A stretch of 42,128 bases of DNA from Pirellulaceae bacterium (GCA_030748485.1 JASMLW010000119.1:1-42128); one strand, 5' to 3'. Shown: positions 33,289-42,128, counted from the first letter of the stretch. Notes: generated by a model not told the origin, from the sequence alone. Numbers and translations are program-made.

Positions 33289-34776
33289 AACGCCCGACTC
33301 GGGCTCGGGACGCAAGTGCCGGTCGAGCGGGATGACTCGCACGGCCGTGACGTGGTCCGCGTCCAGCCGCTTGACGAACCGCACGTCGCCAAAGATTCCG
33401 ACTTCGGATTTCAAGTGACTGCGAACATTCAATCCGGGAGCCGGCGAGACAAAGGCGACGATCTCGCGATTCTTATCGACCACCACATACCGCGGTACTG
33501 AACTGGATCGCGTGTTCACCGGCAACAACGTGCCGCGGACGTCGTACTCGGGCAACTCTTCTCCAGACGCTGTGAGCTCGGGGGGGTTCTCGCCGATCGG
33601 GTCGGTTGAGTTCGATCGGTCGCCCGCCGCCGGCGCTTCGTCTTGCTCCAGTTCGCGGAACCTCTCGATGTTGCTCGCCAGCATCCGCGCCCGTCCCCGC
33701 TGCAGTGAGTTGGAGCCGATCGCCTCCAACTGTTTCGCCCGGTCCAGCAACTTGCCGAAATCCCAACGGCTGCGATTCTTCGCCGCCATCTCGGAGAGCG
33801 CGATGTTCAAGTCGAGCCAGGCGTTTTCAAATTCGCTGTCGCTGAGAATCTTCAGCTCACGAGGCGCTCCGCTGCCGCGCCGCGAGTCGCCGGATCGCGG
33901 CTCGCCGTCGGCATCGTCGCCGGCATCGTCGCCGGCGACCTGATCGCTCAACTCGATTCGGCGTCGGCCGCCCGCGTCAGATGTACCGCGGCGGGCTTCG
34001 GCGCCGCGGTTGATCCACCGCCGCGCGCCGGTTGAGCTGTCGTCGTCGTCGCCATCGTCGGTTGCCTGGTCGCCGGCGCTGGCGTCGCGTCGACTGGCGA
34101 CACGATTGCTGGAGTCGATGAACTGGATCTTGGCGACGCCGCCGACCGGCTCGTCCGCTACCGCGGTCTCTTCGCGACGGGAGTCTTCCCGGCCGGCTTG
34201 CGGCGGCGGTTGCGGCTCGTCCCGACCGACGGCCACCTGCCCGGGCGGGTCGCGCTCAATGTCGGTCTCGTGCACCCAGCGAAACTCGCCGTTGGGCGGC
34301 GCGATTTTCACCCACGCCCGTTCCGTCCCGCCATTGATCGCTTTAATTTCCGGTTGACTCAACACCTCCACCCGCTCGCGCAAGTGCAAACGCACTTGCC
34401 AGCGGTGCGGAGTCGTGATCGGCTCGTTCGTTCCCACCCAGGCGACCGCGCCGTCCTCAGCCGCCTCCGCCACGTCGCCCTCCTCGGTCGGCCGCAAGTG
34501 ATTGACGGCCACCCAGCTGTAGCTGCCCTGGGGAGGTCGGATGGCGAGCCAACCACCGCGCACGCGGCGGTGGACTTCCACCAACGCCGTCGCCGGTAGC
34601 TTGCCCGTCTCGTAATAGCGGTGTCCCGGCCCGCAGCGCACCACCGTGCCCGCCGAACGGGCGAACGCCTCGTACGGGTAGTTCTGCTGTCCCCGCGCCA
34701 CACTCGCGCCGCTGAGAAGCAAGAGTAATCCGAGTAACTTCGTCGTCGATAGGAGATTCGATGGGAGATGTCGCAT
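33244..34776 (-). CDS. Exported protein with two bacterial SH3-like domains and an acidic/basic linker
   Basis: About 510 residues from the ATG at 34776 (GGGA 5 nt upstream); a GTG at 34791 would add five. A signal peptide ends near residue 30 (SVARGQ). Two SH3b-like repeats follow: about 33-98 ([35 protein letters not shown]) and about 110-180 ([26 protein letters not shown]). Residues about 190-310 are Asp/Arg/Gly-rich and likely disordered. A helical segment at 320-385 and a conserved-looking beta end ([22 protein letters not shown]) complete the protein. Extracytoplasmic SH3 domains commonly bind peptidoglycan or peptides, so a cell-wall role is suggested but unproven. It overlaps map tail-to-tail. 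Confidence 0.85.
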   Translation of the reverse strand: MRHLPSNLLSTTKLLGLLLLLSGASVARGQQNYPYEAFARSAGTVVRCGPGHRYYETGKLPATALVEVHRRVRGGWLAIRPPQGSYSWVAVNHLRPTEEGDVAEAAEDGAVAWVGTNEPITTPHRWQVRLHLRERVEVLSQPEIKAINGGTERAWVKIAPPNGEFRWVHETDIERDPPGQVAVGRDEPQPPPQAGREDSRREETAVADEPVGGVAKIQFIDSSNRVASRRDASAGDQATDDGDDDDSSTGARRWINRGAEARRGTSDAGGRRRIELSDQVAGDDAGDDADGEPRSGDSRRGSGAPRELKILSDSEFENAWLDLNIALSEMAAKNRSRWDFGKLLDRAKQLEAIGSNSLQRGRARMLASNIERFRELEQDEAPAAGDRSNSTDPIGENPPELTASGEELPEYDVRGTLLPVNTRSSSVPRYVVVDKNREIVAFVSPAPGLNVRSHLKSEVGIFGDVRFVKRLDADHVTAVRVIPLDRHLRPEPESGVSKTVSLLRSVLGRR

Positions 34777-34918
34777 GGCAGTCCCGCGCACTGCTGGATC
34801 TCAAATAGTTCGAATTGATTGCAGAGACGCTGTTGAAGTTGGCGCCGCTGATGAACGGCTAGAAAGGCGGGCAGCTTGTACCGAAACCCGGCTGTCGACG
34901 CAAGTCCAGTCGTGCGGC

Positions 34919-35013
34919 TGGATCGACAGATCGACAGATCGACAGATATCGACAGGTTTCCCAGCGGACGATCGAGCAGCATCGATCGAGCAGCATCGAT
35001 CGAGCATTGATCG
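34919..35013 (+). repeat. Two adjacent short tandem arrays (8-nt and 14-nt units)
   Basis: 34919-34954 repeats GATCGACA about three and a half times. 34970-35013 repeats ATCGATCGAGCAGC about two and a half times, ending in GATCGAGCATTGATCG. Both are built on GATCGA and lie in the 251-nt gap between two co-directional genes. The remainder of the gap is featureless. Confidence 0.75.
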
Positions 35014-35027
35014 TTGTCACCAGACGA

Positions 35028-36185
35028 TCAGGGATCGCTGGGGCGGAGATTCGCTAGCACTTTCTCGTCCGTCTCTTCGGCAATCATCTGTGCGACCCGT
35101 TTGCGGTAGTAAGGATCCGTGCTGCTGGCGATTATCGCCGCGGCCACCCCGCGTACGGACGGATCCTCGTCGCGACTGAGCGCGATCAGCCAGGGCCGAA
35201 CATCGATTCCCGACCATTGCGGCAGTTCGCTGGCGAGCTCTCTGCGCTCGTTCGCATCGACGGATGTCATGCGTTTCGCCAAGCGGAGGTGCGCGGCCCG
35301 GTATCCGCGGCGTCGCAATTCGTTCACCGCCGCAATCGCCACATCCGTTTGTTGGTGCTGCAGCAAGCGCATCACCTCGGTGTCCACCAATCCGCGCACC
35401 TGCACCGACCAGTTGCCGTCGTCCGGCGCCGCGCCGGAGCTCGCCGCTGGCGGGGAGGTCGTCATCGACAACGGCGCGGGAGAATCGGGGGCGAAGCGTC
35501 CCGGCGGCAGGACCCGCGGCTCGGCTGGCCCCGGCGGGCCAATCGACTCCGGCGCAGCGGGCAACTCGATCGGTTCCGCCGCTCCGCCAATCGCCGGATC
35601 GATCTGGATGACAGGCTCGCTCCCGATGGGCTCGTCAGCCGTTAACTGTCGATAGAGTTGCAATGGGTTGGCGCGATGGGCCGTGCGGGAGATAGGTTGG
35701 CCGTCGCGACCACTGGCGATCACCCGTTCGCAATCGCTCAACACCTGAGCCACATCGACCGCCTCGCGATCCAGTCCAAACTTCAACAGATCGTCCGCCA
35801 ACTCCGCCGTGAACGCCCGCCCGTTTCCACCCAGCGTCGGCGACACTTCTGCCAAGTGGTGAGCCAATGCGGCCACCTGCCGGCTGATGTCCTGGGGCTG
35901 AATCAGTCGCCAGCTTTGAACTCGCCGACGAATGGCCTGACGAGCTGCCAGGGCGACCGGATCGCGCGGGTGTCCCAACGCCCCGACGACGTGCGGCATT
36001 CCCGGGGCGTCCCAGTCGGTGAGTTGGACGAGTAGGCGTTCCGCCTGTTGCTCATCCGCTGTCTGCAACATCTGCTGCGTTCGCCAGAAAATCCAATCGC
36101 GAGGTCTCTGCCCGGGAATCCAGGGGAGCACCAACATGACCGCCGCCACCGTCCCGACGACCGCGCCCCGCATTCGATTCGACAT
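35028..36185 (-). CDS. Membrane-anchored HEAT-repeat-like protein
   Basis: About 385 residues from the ATG at 36185, chosen because it starts directly before the hydrophobic anchor (GAVVGTVAAVMLVLPWI) and has GGTGG upstream; the frame stays open to 36263. After the anchor come helical repeats of HEAT type: about residues 30-75 (RTQQMLQTADEQQAERLLVQL, MPHVVGALGHPRDPVALAARQAIRR) and 265-380 (EVMRLLQHQQTDVAIAAVNELRRRGY, PWLIALSRDEDPSVRGVAAAIIASS). They are separated by a Pro/Ala/Gly-rich linker (about 195-255). Such proteins are scaffolds for protein binding. It is co-directional with the SH3 protein gene, which follows 251 nt downstream, suggesting a shared envelope role; that link is an inference. 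Confidence 0.78.
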   Translation of the reverse strand: MSNRMRGAVVGTVAAVMLVLPWIPGQRPRDWIFWRTQQMLQTADEQQAERLLVQLTDWDAPGMPHVVGALGHPRDPVALAARQAIRRRVQSWRLIQPQDISRQVAALAHHLAEVSPTLGGNGRAFTAELADDLLKFGLDREAVDVAQVLSDCERVIASGRDGQPISRTAHRANPLQLYRQLTADEPIGSEPVIQIDPAIGGAAEPIELPAAPESIGPPGPAEPRVLPPGRFAPDSPAPLSMTTSPPAASSGAAPDDGNWSVQVRGLVDTEVMRLLQHQQTDVAIAAVNELRRRGYRAAHLRLAKRMTSVDANERRELASELPQWSGIDVRPWLIALSRDEDPSVRGVAAAIIASSTDPYYRKRVAQMIAEETDEKVLANLRPSDP

Positions 36186-36226
36186 TTCGTTCGTTCCACC
36201 TTCCCTGAGGGAACAGCCCGCACGCC

Positions 36227-36270
36227 GGGCCACGACACGGGCCCACGACACGGCCCACGACACGGGCCCG
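36227..36270 (+). repeat. 12-13 nt tandem repeat
   Basis: Three and a half copies of a CCCACGACACGG unit, with one extra G between some units, lie between the divergent starts of the HEAT-like gene and the gene at 36579. The 393-nt gap otherwise shows no gene; a strong stretch of G (36570-36576) near its end belongs to the ribosome site of the next gene. Confidence 0.7.
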
Positions 36271-36578
36271 CGACGCCGGCCCGCGCGCGAGCGATTGTCG
36301 GTTCGCTTCCGTTTGCGGGCAAGATCGAAAACCGAGCTTCAATCGAATCCGGCCCTCAAAACGTGACACAAAAGCGCGCTCCGCTCGTCTGGGCGTGGCG
36401 GTTCAGGAAGGCGGGCGAAGTTGAACAACAGAGCGATCGTGGGGTGCTAGCTTGCTGGCGATCGCTCTGGGAATTTTCGCTCACTCTCACCCGCACTTGC
36501 AGCCGAATTATCAGTAGGACCGGCATATCTTGCCGAAGTCGCCGCGCCGGTTGTTCAACGAAGCATCAAGGGGGGACG

Positions 36579-37631
36579 ATGCGCCAATCTCTGCAGCGAG
36601 AAACGAAGGTCGAGGGAGTTGACCAGTTCAGTTGGCTGAGCGATTCGCTTTGCAGCCGCCGCCAGGCGCTCTACGCGTCGATGGCCTGGTTGTCGTGCGG
36701 ATCATTGCTCGCCGCACCGCGCCGCCAGTCGCTTCGAATCAGTGAACGACAACGCCGCGACGCGATGGCGCAGATCCCCTTCTCCGAACTCACCGACCGG
36801 GCCAAGCGGGCGATCTCCGACGTAGTCGAAGATCCGACGCTGTTCCGCCGCATTCCCAAGCATCAAGTGAAGTGTCACCCGGACCTGTTCTTGTGCCTGA
36901 TCCGCCATCCGGAGATCGTGGTCAGCATCTGGCAGCTGATGGGGTCGACCAGCATCCGTCTGCAGCGAACGGGCCAATTCACTTTCGACGCTTCCGACGG
37001 AGCCGGCACGACCGGCCGGCTCGAACTGCTCTACGGCACTCCCAAGTTGCACGTCTTGTTGGCGTCGGGCGCTTATGAGGGGCCATTGTTGCGGCGGCAG
37101 ATTCCCGGTCAATGCGTCTTGGTGCTCAAGTCCGAATACTATCAAGCCGAGAAACGCACCTATTCGGTCGCCAGCAGTCTGGACGTATTCCTGTTGTTGA
37201 AGAACGTCGGCGCCGAAGTCGTCGTGCGTACTCTGCAGCCGCTCGTCGGCAAGACGGCGGACAACAACTTCACTGAGTCGGCCAACTTTCTCGGCAAGAT
37301 CTCCGACGCGGCGGAGCGAAATCAAGACAAGCTGCAGAGCATGATCGAGCGTCTCGAGGTGCAGCCCGACGTCCGCCGCAAATTCTCCGACGTGGCGGCC
37401 GCCGTTCACCGCGACATGGCCCAACGCCACGCGCGAGTCGACAGCGAGCCGCGGCGAGCTCCGCTGACTCGTTCCGTGGGAGCCGCTGCCGACGAGCAGC
37501 TGACGCCGGTCGACGACGCGAACTTGCCGGACGGTCTGCCGCCGGTTCCCACAGCGCCGGCAAGCCAGCGCAGCGGCAACGATCTCTCGACGAGCGAATC
37601 GTCGCGCCGCAAGGCGAAGCTCCGCCGCTGA
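36579..37631 (+). CDS. Exported protein of unknown function with a twin-arginine-like signal
   Basis: About 350 residues from the ATG at 36579, which follows an AGGGGGGA ribosome site; the frame is open upstream but overlaps the divergent gene and looks unlike protein. SRRQALYASMAWLSCGSLLAAP (about 26-47) is an atypical Tat-type export signal after a 25-residue leader. The central part (about 60-270) is a mixed alpha/beta domain: VKCHPDLFLCLIRHPEIVVSIWQLMG, LELLYGTPKLHVLLASGAYEG, YSVASSLDVFLLLKNVGAEVVVRTLQPLVGKTADNNF. It looks conserved but I cannot name a family. The last 80 residues are Ser/Pro/Arg-rich. It converges on the lipid-repair gene with 55 nt between stops. Confidence 0.8.
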   Translation: MRQSLQRETKVEGVDQFSWLSDSLCSRRQALYASMAWLSCGSLLAAPRRQSLRISERQRRDAMAQIPFSELTDRAKRAISDVVEDPTLFRRIPKHQVKCHPDLFLCLIRHPEIVVSIWQLMGSTSIRLQRTGQFTFDASDGAGTTGRLELLYGTPKLHVLLASGAYEGPLLRRQIPGQCVLVLKSEYYQAEKRTYSVASSLDVFLLLKNVGAEVVVRTLQPLVGKTADNNFTESANFLGKISDAAERNQDKLQSMIERLEVQPDVRRKFSDVAAAVHRDMAQRHARVDSEPRRAPLTRSVGAAADEQLTPVDDANLPDGLPPVPTAPASQRSGNDLSTSESSRRKAKLRR

Positions 37632-37686
37632 CTTGACGTGACGTCGCGCTCTGGTGTCCCGGCAATAGCGATCTGCGCAGGCGTCG

Positions 37687-40600
37687 CTACTTCGTCTTCT
37701 CTTCCGCCATCTTGGCGAGCGCTTTGAGGTCGAGTTTTCCTGAGCCGAGCATGGGGAGTTCTTCGACTTCAAAGAAGCAGTTGGCGGCGGGGATGAAAAT
37801 GTTGGGCAACCCGCGCTCGGTAAGACCGGCTCGCAACTCGTCCACCGATTTGTCGATCGGCAAATGCAGGACGACCAGACGCTCACCTTTCTTCTCATCC
37901 GGCACGGCCGTCACGGCCGCCTGCAAGGGAGCGTCCTCACCGGCGCCGATGATTTCGTTGAGCGTCTCTTCGATCAGGATGTGTGGCGCCATCTCGCCGC
38001 CGATCTTGGAGAAACGACTCTCCCGGCCCGTGATGAAGATAAAACCGTCCTCGTCAATCACGGCCACATCACCGGTGCAGTACCAACCGTCGTCGATCAC
38101 TTCGGCCGTCAAGTCGTCGCGGCCGAGGTATCCCTTCATGACGTTGGGACCCTTGATCAGCAGCATGCCCGATTCACCGGCCGGCAAGATCTCTCCCGTT
38201 TCGCGATCGACAATCTTGGCCGTCACGCCAGGCACGGGGCGACCGACGCTGCCCTCCTTGGCGTTGATCTCGTCCTCGCCGTGATCGCGGGAGGCGGGGA
38301 TGTTGACCGAGACCAGCGGCGAGAGTTCGGTGGCTCCGTAACCTTCCGACGGCCGCACGCGGAACTTCTCCTCAAACGCATCGCTCAGCGCAGTCGCCAG
38401 TTTCTCGGCTCCCGCCACGACGACGTCCAGCGTTTTGAACTCCTCCTCCGTGCAGCGACGCAGGTAGGTGCGCAAGAAAGTCGGCGTCGCCAGCAATAGC
38501 GTGCCGCCGTGTTTCAGGCAGAGTTTGCCGACTTGCCTGGCGTCGAGCGGATTGAAATGATAGGCGCCCCTGATGTCCATCGAAAGGACAGTCCAGAGCG
38601 TGACCGTGAAGCCAAATGAATGGAAGAACGGCAGTACTCCGACCAGGACATCTTGCGACGTCAGGTGCACCACCTGATTGATCGCCTCGGTATTCGACGC
38701 CACGTTGCCGTACGTCAGCATGACCCCTTTGGGCGTGCCCGTGGAGCCCGACGTGAAGATGACGGTCATCACGTCGTCGTTGGTGACCTGCCGCAGCTTC
38801 AGACTCCGCTCCAGCCAGCCGGCCGGCGCAATATAGGCGTGAAACCCGGCGGAGATTTTGTCGCCCAGAGTGGGTTGATCCTTGAAGTCCTCCAGGTAGA
38901 CGACCTCCGCGTCCAACTCAAATTTCATTCTCTCCATGAACTTGCGGCTGGTCAGCACGTGTTTGATGCCGGCTTGAGCGATACATTCGTTGAGCACTTC
39001 GGAGCTGACCGTGTAATTGAGATTCACCGAGATACGGCGATCGATGGCCAGCGCGGCGTTGACGATCACACCGCCATTGGACGGCGGCAAGAGGACGCCC
39101 ACGTATTGCTCATCTCCGGACAACACATGGCGGCGCAACAACCGACGGAGGATCAGCGTCCGCATCAGCACCATGCCACCCGAAATGTCGACGCCGGTCG
39201 AATCGGAAATCTTGACGCCGCGCTTACGCTGTTTGCAGCGCCTGATGAATGACCTGCTGAGAACCATCGTCCGCTCCGCTCGCTGCCGCACCGCGTCGGC
39301 TCCGAGATGCTCCACGGCCTGGCGAATTGCCTGGATGCCATCCGGTTGGGCGACGGGCGGTCCGTAGTGAATTGAGAGGGGGAAGGGCCATCGTTTGGGA
39401 CGTTTCCAAAAGAACTTGCCGCCCTCAAAGCTAAAGATACTTCCCCATAGACCGTCCAGGTAGACGGGCACGACGGGGATGGCCGTTTTTGTCTTCTTGA
39501 GAATCTTCATCACCCCGCCCTTAAACGTCTGCATCTGCCCGCTGCGGGTGATGCCGCCCTCGGGAAAGATGCAAACCAGCTCGCCGTTGTCCAATGCCTC
39601 CGCCGCCTCATTGAGCGCCGCGACGATCGCCTTGGGACGAGGCATGATGAGAATCGCGCCCCACAAGTTCGCCAGGTACTTCATCCAGCGGCTCGTAAAG
39701 TTGTCCGCGTACACGATCATCCGCACCGGACGCGAACTGGTCAGCAGCAACAAAACTCCGTCCAGCCAGGAGACGTGATTGGGCGTCAGAATCGCACCGC
39801 CCTGAGCCGGCAAGTTCTCGCGACCGTAGACGCGGATTCGATAGACGGTGATGCTGGCCAGCCAAACCAGGAATCGGATCGTCGCCTGCGGTATCAGCCA
39901 GACGATGTAGATCAGCACCGGAACGGTCGTCACTCCCGTCAGCAGGAAGATCTGCCGCGCCGACATCAGCGGCTCCTCAGACAACAGCGGCAATCGCAAT
40001 ACGTAATAGGCGATCGCGGAGACAAAGACTCCCGAGAAGACGAGGAAGTTGGCGGCCGCCAGCACCGAGCCTCGTTGCTCGACCGGGCTGTTGTGCTGCA
40101 TGTACGCTTCCAGCGGAACTGAAAACAACCCCGCGCTGACGCCCAGCAGACACAGCAGTACGCTCGCCCAAATGAAGCCGGCCGAGACGCCTTCGGGTTG
40201 GATGATCGGTCCCTGCGCGGTGAACAACAACATCGCCGAGATCGCCACTCCCCCCGCCCCTAACGGCAGAATCCCCAACTCAACTCGCCCCCGCGAGGCG
40301 ACGCCCGCCAGTACGCTGCCCAGCCCCACGCCGAAGACCAGCGCCGCCAACAACGGCGTCTTGTCGCTCTCCCCCTGAGCGCCTCCTTCAAACGCGAACT
40401 GATCGATGTTCAGCTGAGCGAACGCGCCGACCGCCCAAAAGAAGACAATGCCCAACGCCACGCGAAACAGCGCCCGCCGCGACCACAGAGACTGGAGGTC
40501 GCGAAACGTCTGTGTGGCCGCGTTCCACGGGAACGTCCGCGTGATGTTCGCCGGCTTGAGCTTTCGGACGATCAGACTGAAGAAGAACCCGACGACCGAA

Positions 40601-41172
40601 ATCCCCAGCAGTACGGCCGCTGATATCCACCAGTCCGTCAAGCCGCGATCGCCCGTTCGGTCGCTCAGCCAACTGCCCAGACCCATGCCGATCACCGTCG
40701 CCGACACGGTCGTCAGGCCGAACAGACCGTTCGCCGCCGAGATGCGGTCCGATTTGAGGATTTCGGGAATGCTCCCCAGCTTGGCCGGCGAGAACAACGC
40801 GCTCTGCGCTCCCATCAAGGCCACCACGACAAACAGCATCTGGAGACTCCCCATGACGATCGCCGCCACGCCCAGTCCCATGATCACGATCTCGGCCACC
40901 TTGCAGCCGACGATCACCGTCCGCTTGCTGTAGCGGTCCGCCAGGTACCCGGCCGGGGCCGCTAGCAGCAGATAGGGAAGCACGAAGCAGGCCGTCCCGG
41001 CCATCAGAATCAGGCTGTCCTGCTCGACGTAGTCCTTGCCGATGCCAACCGCCAGCCAGCGGAAAACGTTGTCGTTGACGGCGGTGAGCAACTGGGTGAA
41101 AAGCAGTCCTAAAAAGCTGGTGGACCACAGGCCGTCGCGAGATTCGCTGGCCTGGGCGGTATCGGTCGGCAT
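37687..41172 (-). CDS. Trifunctional lysophospholipid transporter / acyltransferase / acyl-[ACP] synthetase fusion (LplT-Aas type)
   Basis: About 1161 residues from the ATG at 41172; a GTG at 41307 would add 45 residues unlike a transporter start. Residues 15-430 are an MFS transporter like LplT (FTQLLTAVNDNVFRW, GYLADRYSKR). Residues 450-640 are a PlsC acyltransferase with NHVSWLDG (465-472) and FPEGG (536-540). Residues 680-1155 are an AMP-forming adenylation domain with IFTSGSTGTPKG (805-816), GYGATELSP, WYCTGDVAVIDEDGFIFITGR and SKIGGE. In E. coli lplT and aas are separate genes: LplT flips lysophosphatidylethanolamine inward, and Aas activates a fatty acid on ACP and re-acylates the lipid. 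Here all three steps sit on one polypeptide in the inner membrane. The domain calls are secure; the exact lipid is inferred. Confidence 0.93.
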   Translation of the reverse strand: MPTDTAQASESRDGLWSTSFLGLLFTQLLTAVNDNVFRWLAVGIGKDYVEQDSLILMAGTACFVLPYLLLAAPAGYLADRYSKRTVIVGCKVAEIVIMGLGVAAIVMGSLQMLFVVVALMGAQSALFSPAKLGSIPEILKSDRISAANGLFGLTTVSATVIGMGLGSWLSDRTGDRGLTDWWISAAVLLGISVVGFFFSLIVRKLKPANITRTFPWNAATQTFRDLQSLWSRRALFRVALGIVFFWAVGAFAQLNIDQFAFEGGAQGESDKTPLLAALVFGVGLGSVLAGVASRGRVELGILPLGAGGVAISAMLLFTAQGPIIQPEGVSAGFIWASVLLCLLGVSAGLFSVPLEAYMQHNSPVEQRGSVLAAANFLVFSGVFVSAIAYYVLRLPLLSEEPLMSARQIFLLTGVTTVPVLIYIVWLIPQATIRFLVWLASITVYRIRVYGRENLPAQGGAILTPNHVSWLDGVLLLLTSSRPVRMIVYADNFTSRWMKYLANLWGAILIMPRPKAIVAALNEAAEALDNGELVCIFPEGGITRSGQMQTFKGGVMKILKKTKTAIPVVPVYLDGLWGSIFSFEGGKFFWKRPKRWPFPLSIHYGPPVAQPDGIQAIRQAVEHLGADAVRQRAERTMVLSRSFIRRCKQRKRGVKISDSTGVDISGGMVLMRTLILRRLLRRHVLSGDEQYVGVLLPPSNGGVIVNAALAIDRRISVNLNYTVSSEVLNECIAQAGIKHVLTSRKFMERMKFELDAEVVYLEDFKDQPTLGDKISAGFHAYIAPAGWLERSLKLRQVTNDDVMTVIFTSGSTGTPKGVMLTYGNVASNTEAINQVVHLTSQDVLVGVLPFFHSFGFTVTLWTVLSMDIRGAYHFNPLDARQVGKLCLKHGGTLLLATPTFLRTYLRRCTEEEFKTLDVVVAGAEKLATALSDAFEEKFRVRPSEGYGATELSPLVSVNIPASRDHGEDEINAKEGSVGRPVPGVTAKIVDRETGEILPAGESGMLLIKGPNVMKGYLGRDDLTAEVIDDGWYCTGDVAVIDEDGFIFITGRESRFSKIGGEMAPHILIEETLNEIIGAGEDAPLQAAVTAVPDEKKGERLVVLHLPIDKSVDELRAGLTERGLPNIFIPAANCFFEVEELPMLGSGKLDLKALAKMAEEKTK

Positions 41173-41403
41173 AAAGAGGCTTTCAGGTGATAAGGAATCA
41201 GCGCGGACTGCTGGAGAATTCGTATTGTCCTCAGTTCGCCAGTCGAGGTACAGTTCTCCCGCATTTTCGGTGAGCCGCTGAACTCGACCAACTGGAGCCG
41301 TCTTCACCGAGCAACGGCTCGCCTAGTAAAGCAGACGTCGAATCAACTCGGCAATATCACAATCACAACACGTCGACGCGACCGCGAAAACGTAACGTCG
41401 TCA

Positions 41404-41445
41404 CGACAGCGTCATCACAACAGCGTCATTGCAACAGCGCCATCG
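41404..41445 (+). repeat. Three tandem 14-nt units upstream of the small exported protein gene
   Basis: CGACAGCGTCATCA, CAACAGCGTCATTG and CAACAGCGCCATCG follow without gaps. The array lies 26 nt before the ATG at 41471 and inside the 298-nt divergent gap with the lipid-repair gene, so it could be a multi-site operator or part of the 5' leader. No -10/-35 pair is convincing. Confidence 0.65.
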
Positions 41446-41470
41446 CACCGCAGAATACGGAGTTACTCGC

Positions 41471-41761
41471 ATGCACCGGATCAGCTGGTTTGTCTTCGGT
41501 TTCCTCGTCGGCATGGCTGCGCTCTTCACCTCGCAGAAATACCATATCGTGCAGGCTGAAGACGGCATTCACATGGTGCCGCGCGTCGCGTCCGGCTACG
41601 ACGACATCTATGTCGACGTCCGCAAGTTTGAAATCGCCGATTGGAGCGATCACCAGTCAGTCGCCATGGCGCTGATGGAGGACGGCAAGGGCGAGATCGT
41701 CAAGGACGCCGCCGTGGGGAGTGTCCGCCGCCAAGTCGACGAGTTCTTCCGGGATCTCTAG
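41471..41761 (+). CDS. Small signal-anchored protein of unknown function
   Basis: 96 residues; GGAG lies 9 nt before the ATG, which is preceded by the tandem array. Residues 4-20 (ISWFVFGFLVGMAALFT) form a signal-anchor. The rest is a small mixed domain with IHMVPRVASGYDDIYVDVRKFEIADW and an acidic helix ending in VRRQVDEFFRDL. I know the general type from planctomycete genomes but can give no function. It converges on the next small gene with only 14 nt between stops. Confidence 0.78.
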   Translation: MHRISWFVFGFLVGMAALFTSQKYHIVQAEDGIHMVPRVASGYDDIYVDVRKFEIADWSDHQSVAMALMEDGKGEIVKDAAVGSVRRQVDEFFRDL

Positions 41762-41775
41762 AGTAGCCGGCGGAC

Positions 41776-42111
41776 CTACTCGGGCCGTTTCATCGCCAAG
41801 CTGTGCAGGACCAGCACGCCGCCGGTCGACAACAGCGCCCAACCGAGCCAGGCGGGCGGCTTCACTGTGACCAATCTCGCCGAGATGGAGGTCGCCGCTG
41901 GAGTGGTCGCGAACAGGTCGGCCAACGGGTTGTTGAAGCCGTTCGACTTCGATGCGGACACGAACTGCGCGTCCTGCGGTTTCTTCAACTGCTCGCGGAT
42001 GACCTGGCTGACCTCCGCGTTCAACGTGAACGACTCGACATTGCGGAACTGGATGCCTAGCAGCAGGACGACGACGCCCAAGGCAAAGTACTGATTCCGG
42101 TTGATCTCCAC
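41776..42111 (-). CDS. Small protein with two membrane segments, unknown function
   Basis: 111 residues starting with a GTG at 42111, supported by AGGAG 7 nt upstream. Hydrophobic segments lie at about 8-22 (YFALGVVVLLLGIQF) and 87-105 (AWLGWALLSTGGVLVLHSL). Between them is a polar stretch with EVSQVIREQLKKPQD and ASKSNGFNNPLADLFA. The topology suggests a hairpin with an extracytoplasmic loop of about 60 residues. No family is recognised. The gene is complete within the window. Confidence 0.8.
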   Translation of the reverse strand: MEINRNQYFALGVVVLLLGIQFRNVESFTLNAEVSQVIREQLKKPQDAQFVSASKSNGFNNPLADLFATTPAATSISARLVTVKPPAWLGWALLSTGGVLVLHSLAMKRPE

Positions 42112-42128
42112 CGTCGTTCTCCTTGTGT

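Overview
The window looks like chromosomal DNA of a Planctomycetota bacterium, most likely of the Pirellulales type. It is GC-rich. It carries secreted DUF1501 proteins and a DUF1549/DUF1553 protein with heme-type CxxCH motifs, a PPC-like secreted protein, a PQQ-propeller/LamG giant, an EF-hand/P-domain protein, and a membrane protein with the RFRWGLRSLFLL motif familiar from planctomycete membrane proteins. No rRNA, CRISPR array, plasmid or phage module is visible. All assignments come from reading the sequence; no database search was run.

Layout. 1-8.5 kb, minus strand: the start of an MFS transporter (cut by the window edge), then a probable operon read right to left: DUF1549/DUF1553 protein, PPC-like protein, DUF1501 protein (4-nt overlap) and an M14 peptidase/class I amidotransferase fusion, closed by a probable intrinsic terminator at 866-892. 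8.8-11.4 kb: a divergent second DUF1501 gene and an SGNH hydrolase. 11.6-12.8 kb: a RAYT-type Y1 transposase gene between 38-bp inverted repeats. Its right end abuts a cyclopropane-synthase-like methyltransferase gene (12.8-13.8 kb). 13.8-14.4 kb: non-coding, with three copies of a ~105-bp repeat and a 33-bp inverted repeat.

14.4-19 kb, minus: a two-gene operon of a secretin-N-domain protein without a recognisable pore domain and an EF-hand/P-domain protein. 19.6-23.1 kb, plus: a small anchored protein, a sterol desaturase family enzyme and a polytopic membrane protein. 23.2-23.64 kb: two facing copies of a dispersed repeat, then tRNA-Lys(TTT). 23.8-32.2 kb, minus: the 1200-aa LamG/PQQ/methyltransferase-fold protein, a hairpin element, a small zinc-ribbon protein, glgC and leuS. 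32.4-37.6 kb: map (plus) overlapping tail-to-tail with an SH3-domain protein, a HEAT-like protein and a conserved-looking exported protein. 37.7-42.1 kb: a fused LplT-PlsC-acyl-ACP synthetase for phospholipid repair and two small membrane-associated proteins at the edge.

How the genes fit together. Housekeeping functions (leuS, map, glgC, tRNA-Lys, lipid remodelling) are interspersed with exported, planctomycete-type proteins of unknown role. The cytochrome-like/DUF1501 cluster, the secretin-N/EF-hand pair and the PQQ giant all carry export signals, so most unknown genes point to the cell envelope. Non-coding DNA is rich in structured repeats: a dispersed ~115-130 bp family (four copies), RAYT-flanking repeats, a hairpin element, 7-nt periodic arrays straight after two stop codons, and several short tandem arrays. 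I see no single complete undescribed system. The best leads are the domain fusions, the secretin-N/EF-hand operon and the repeat/RAYT landscape.
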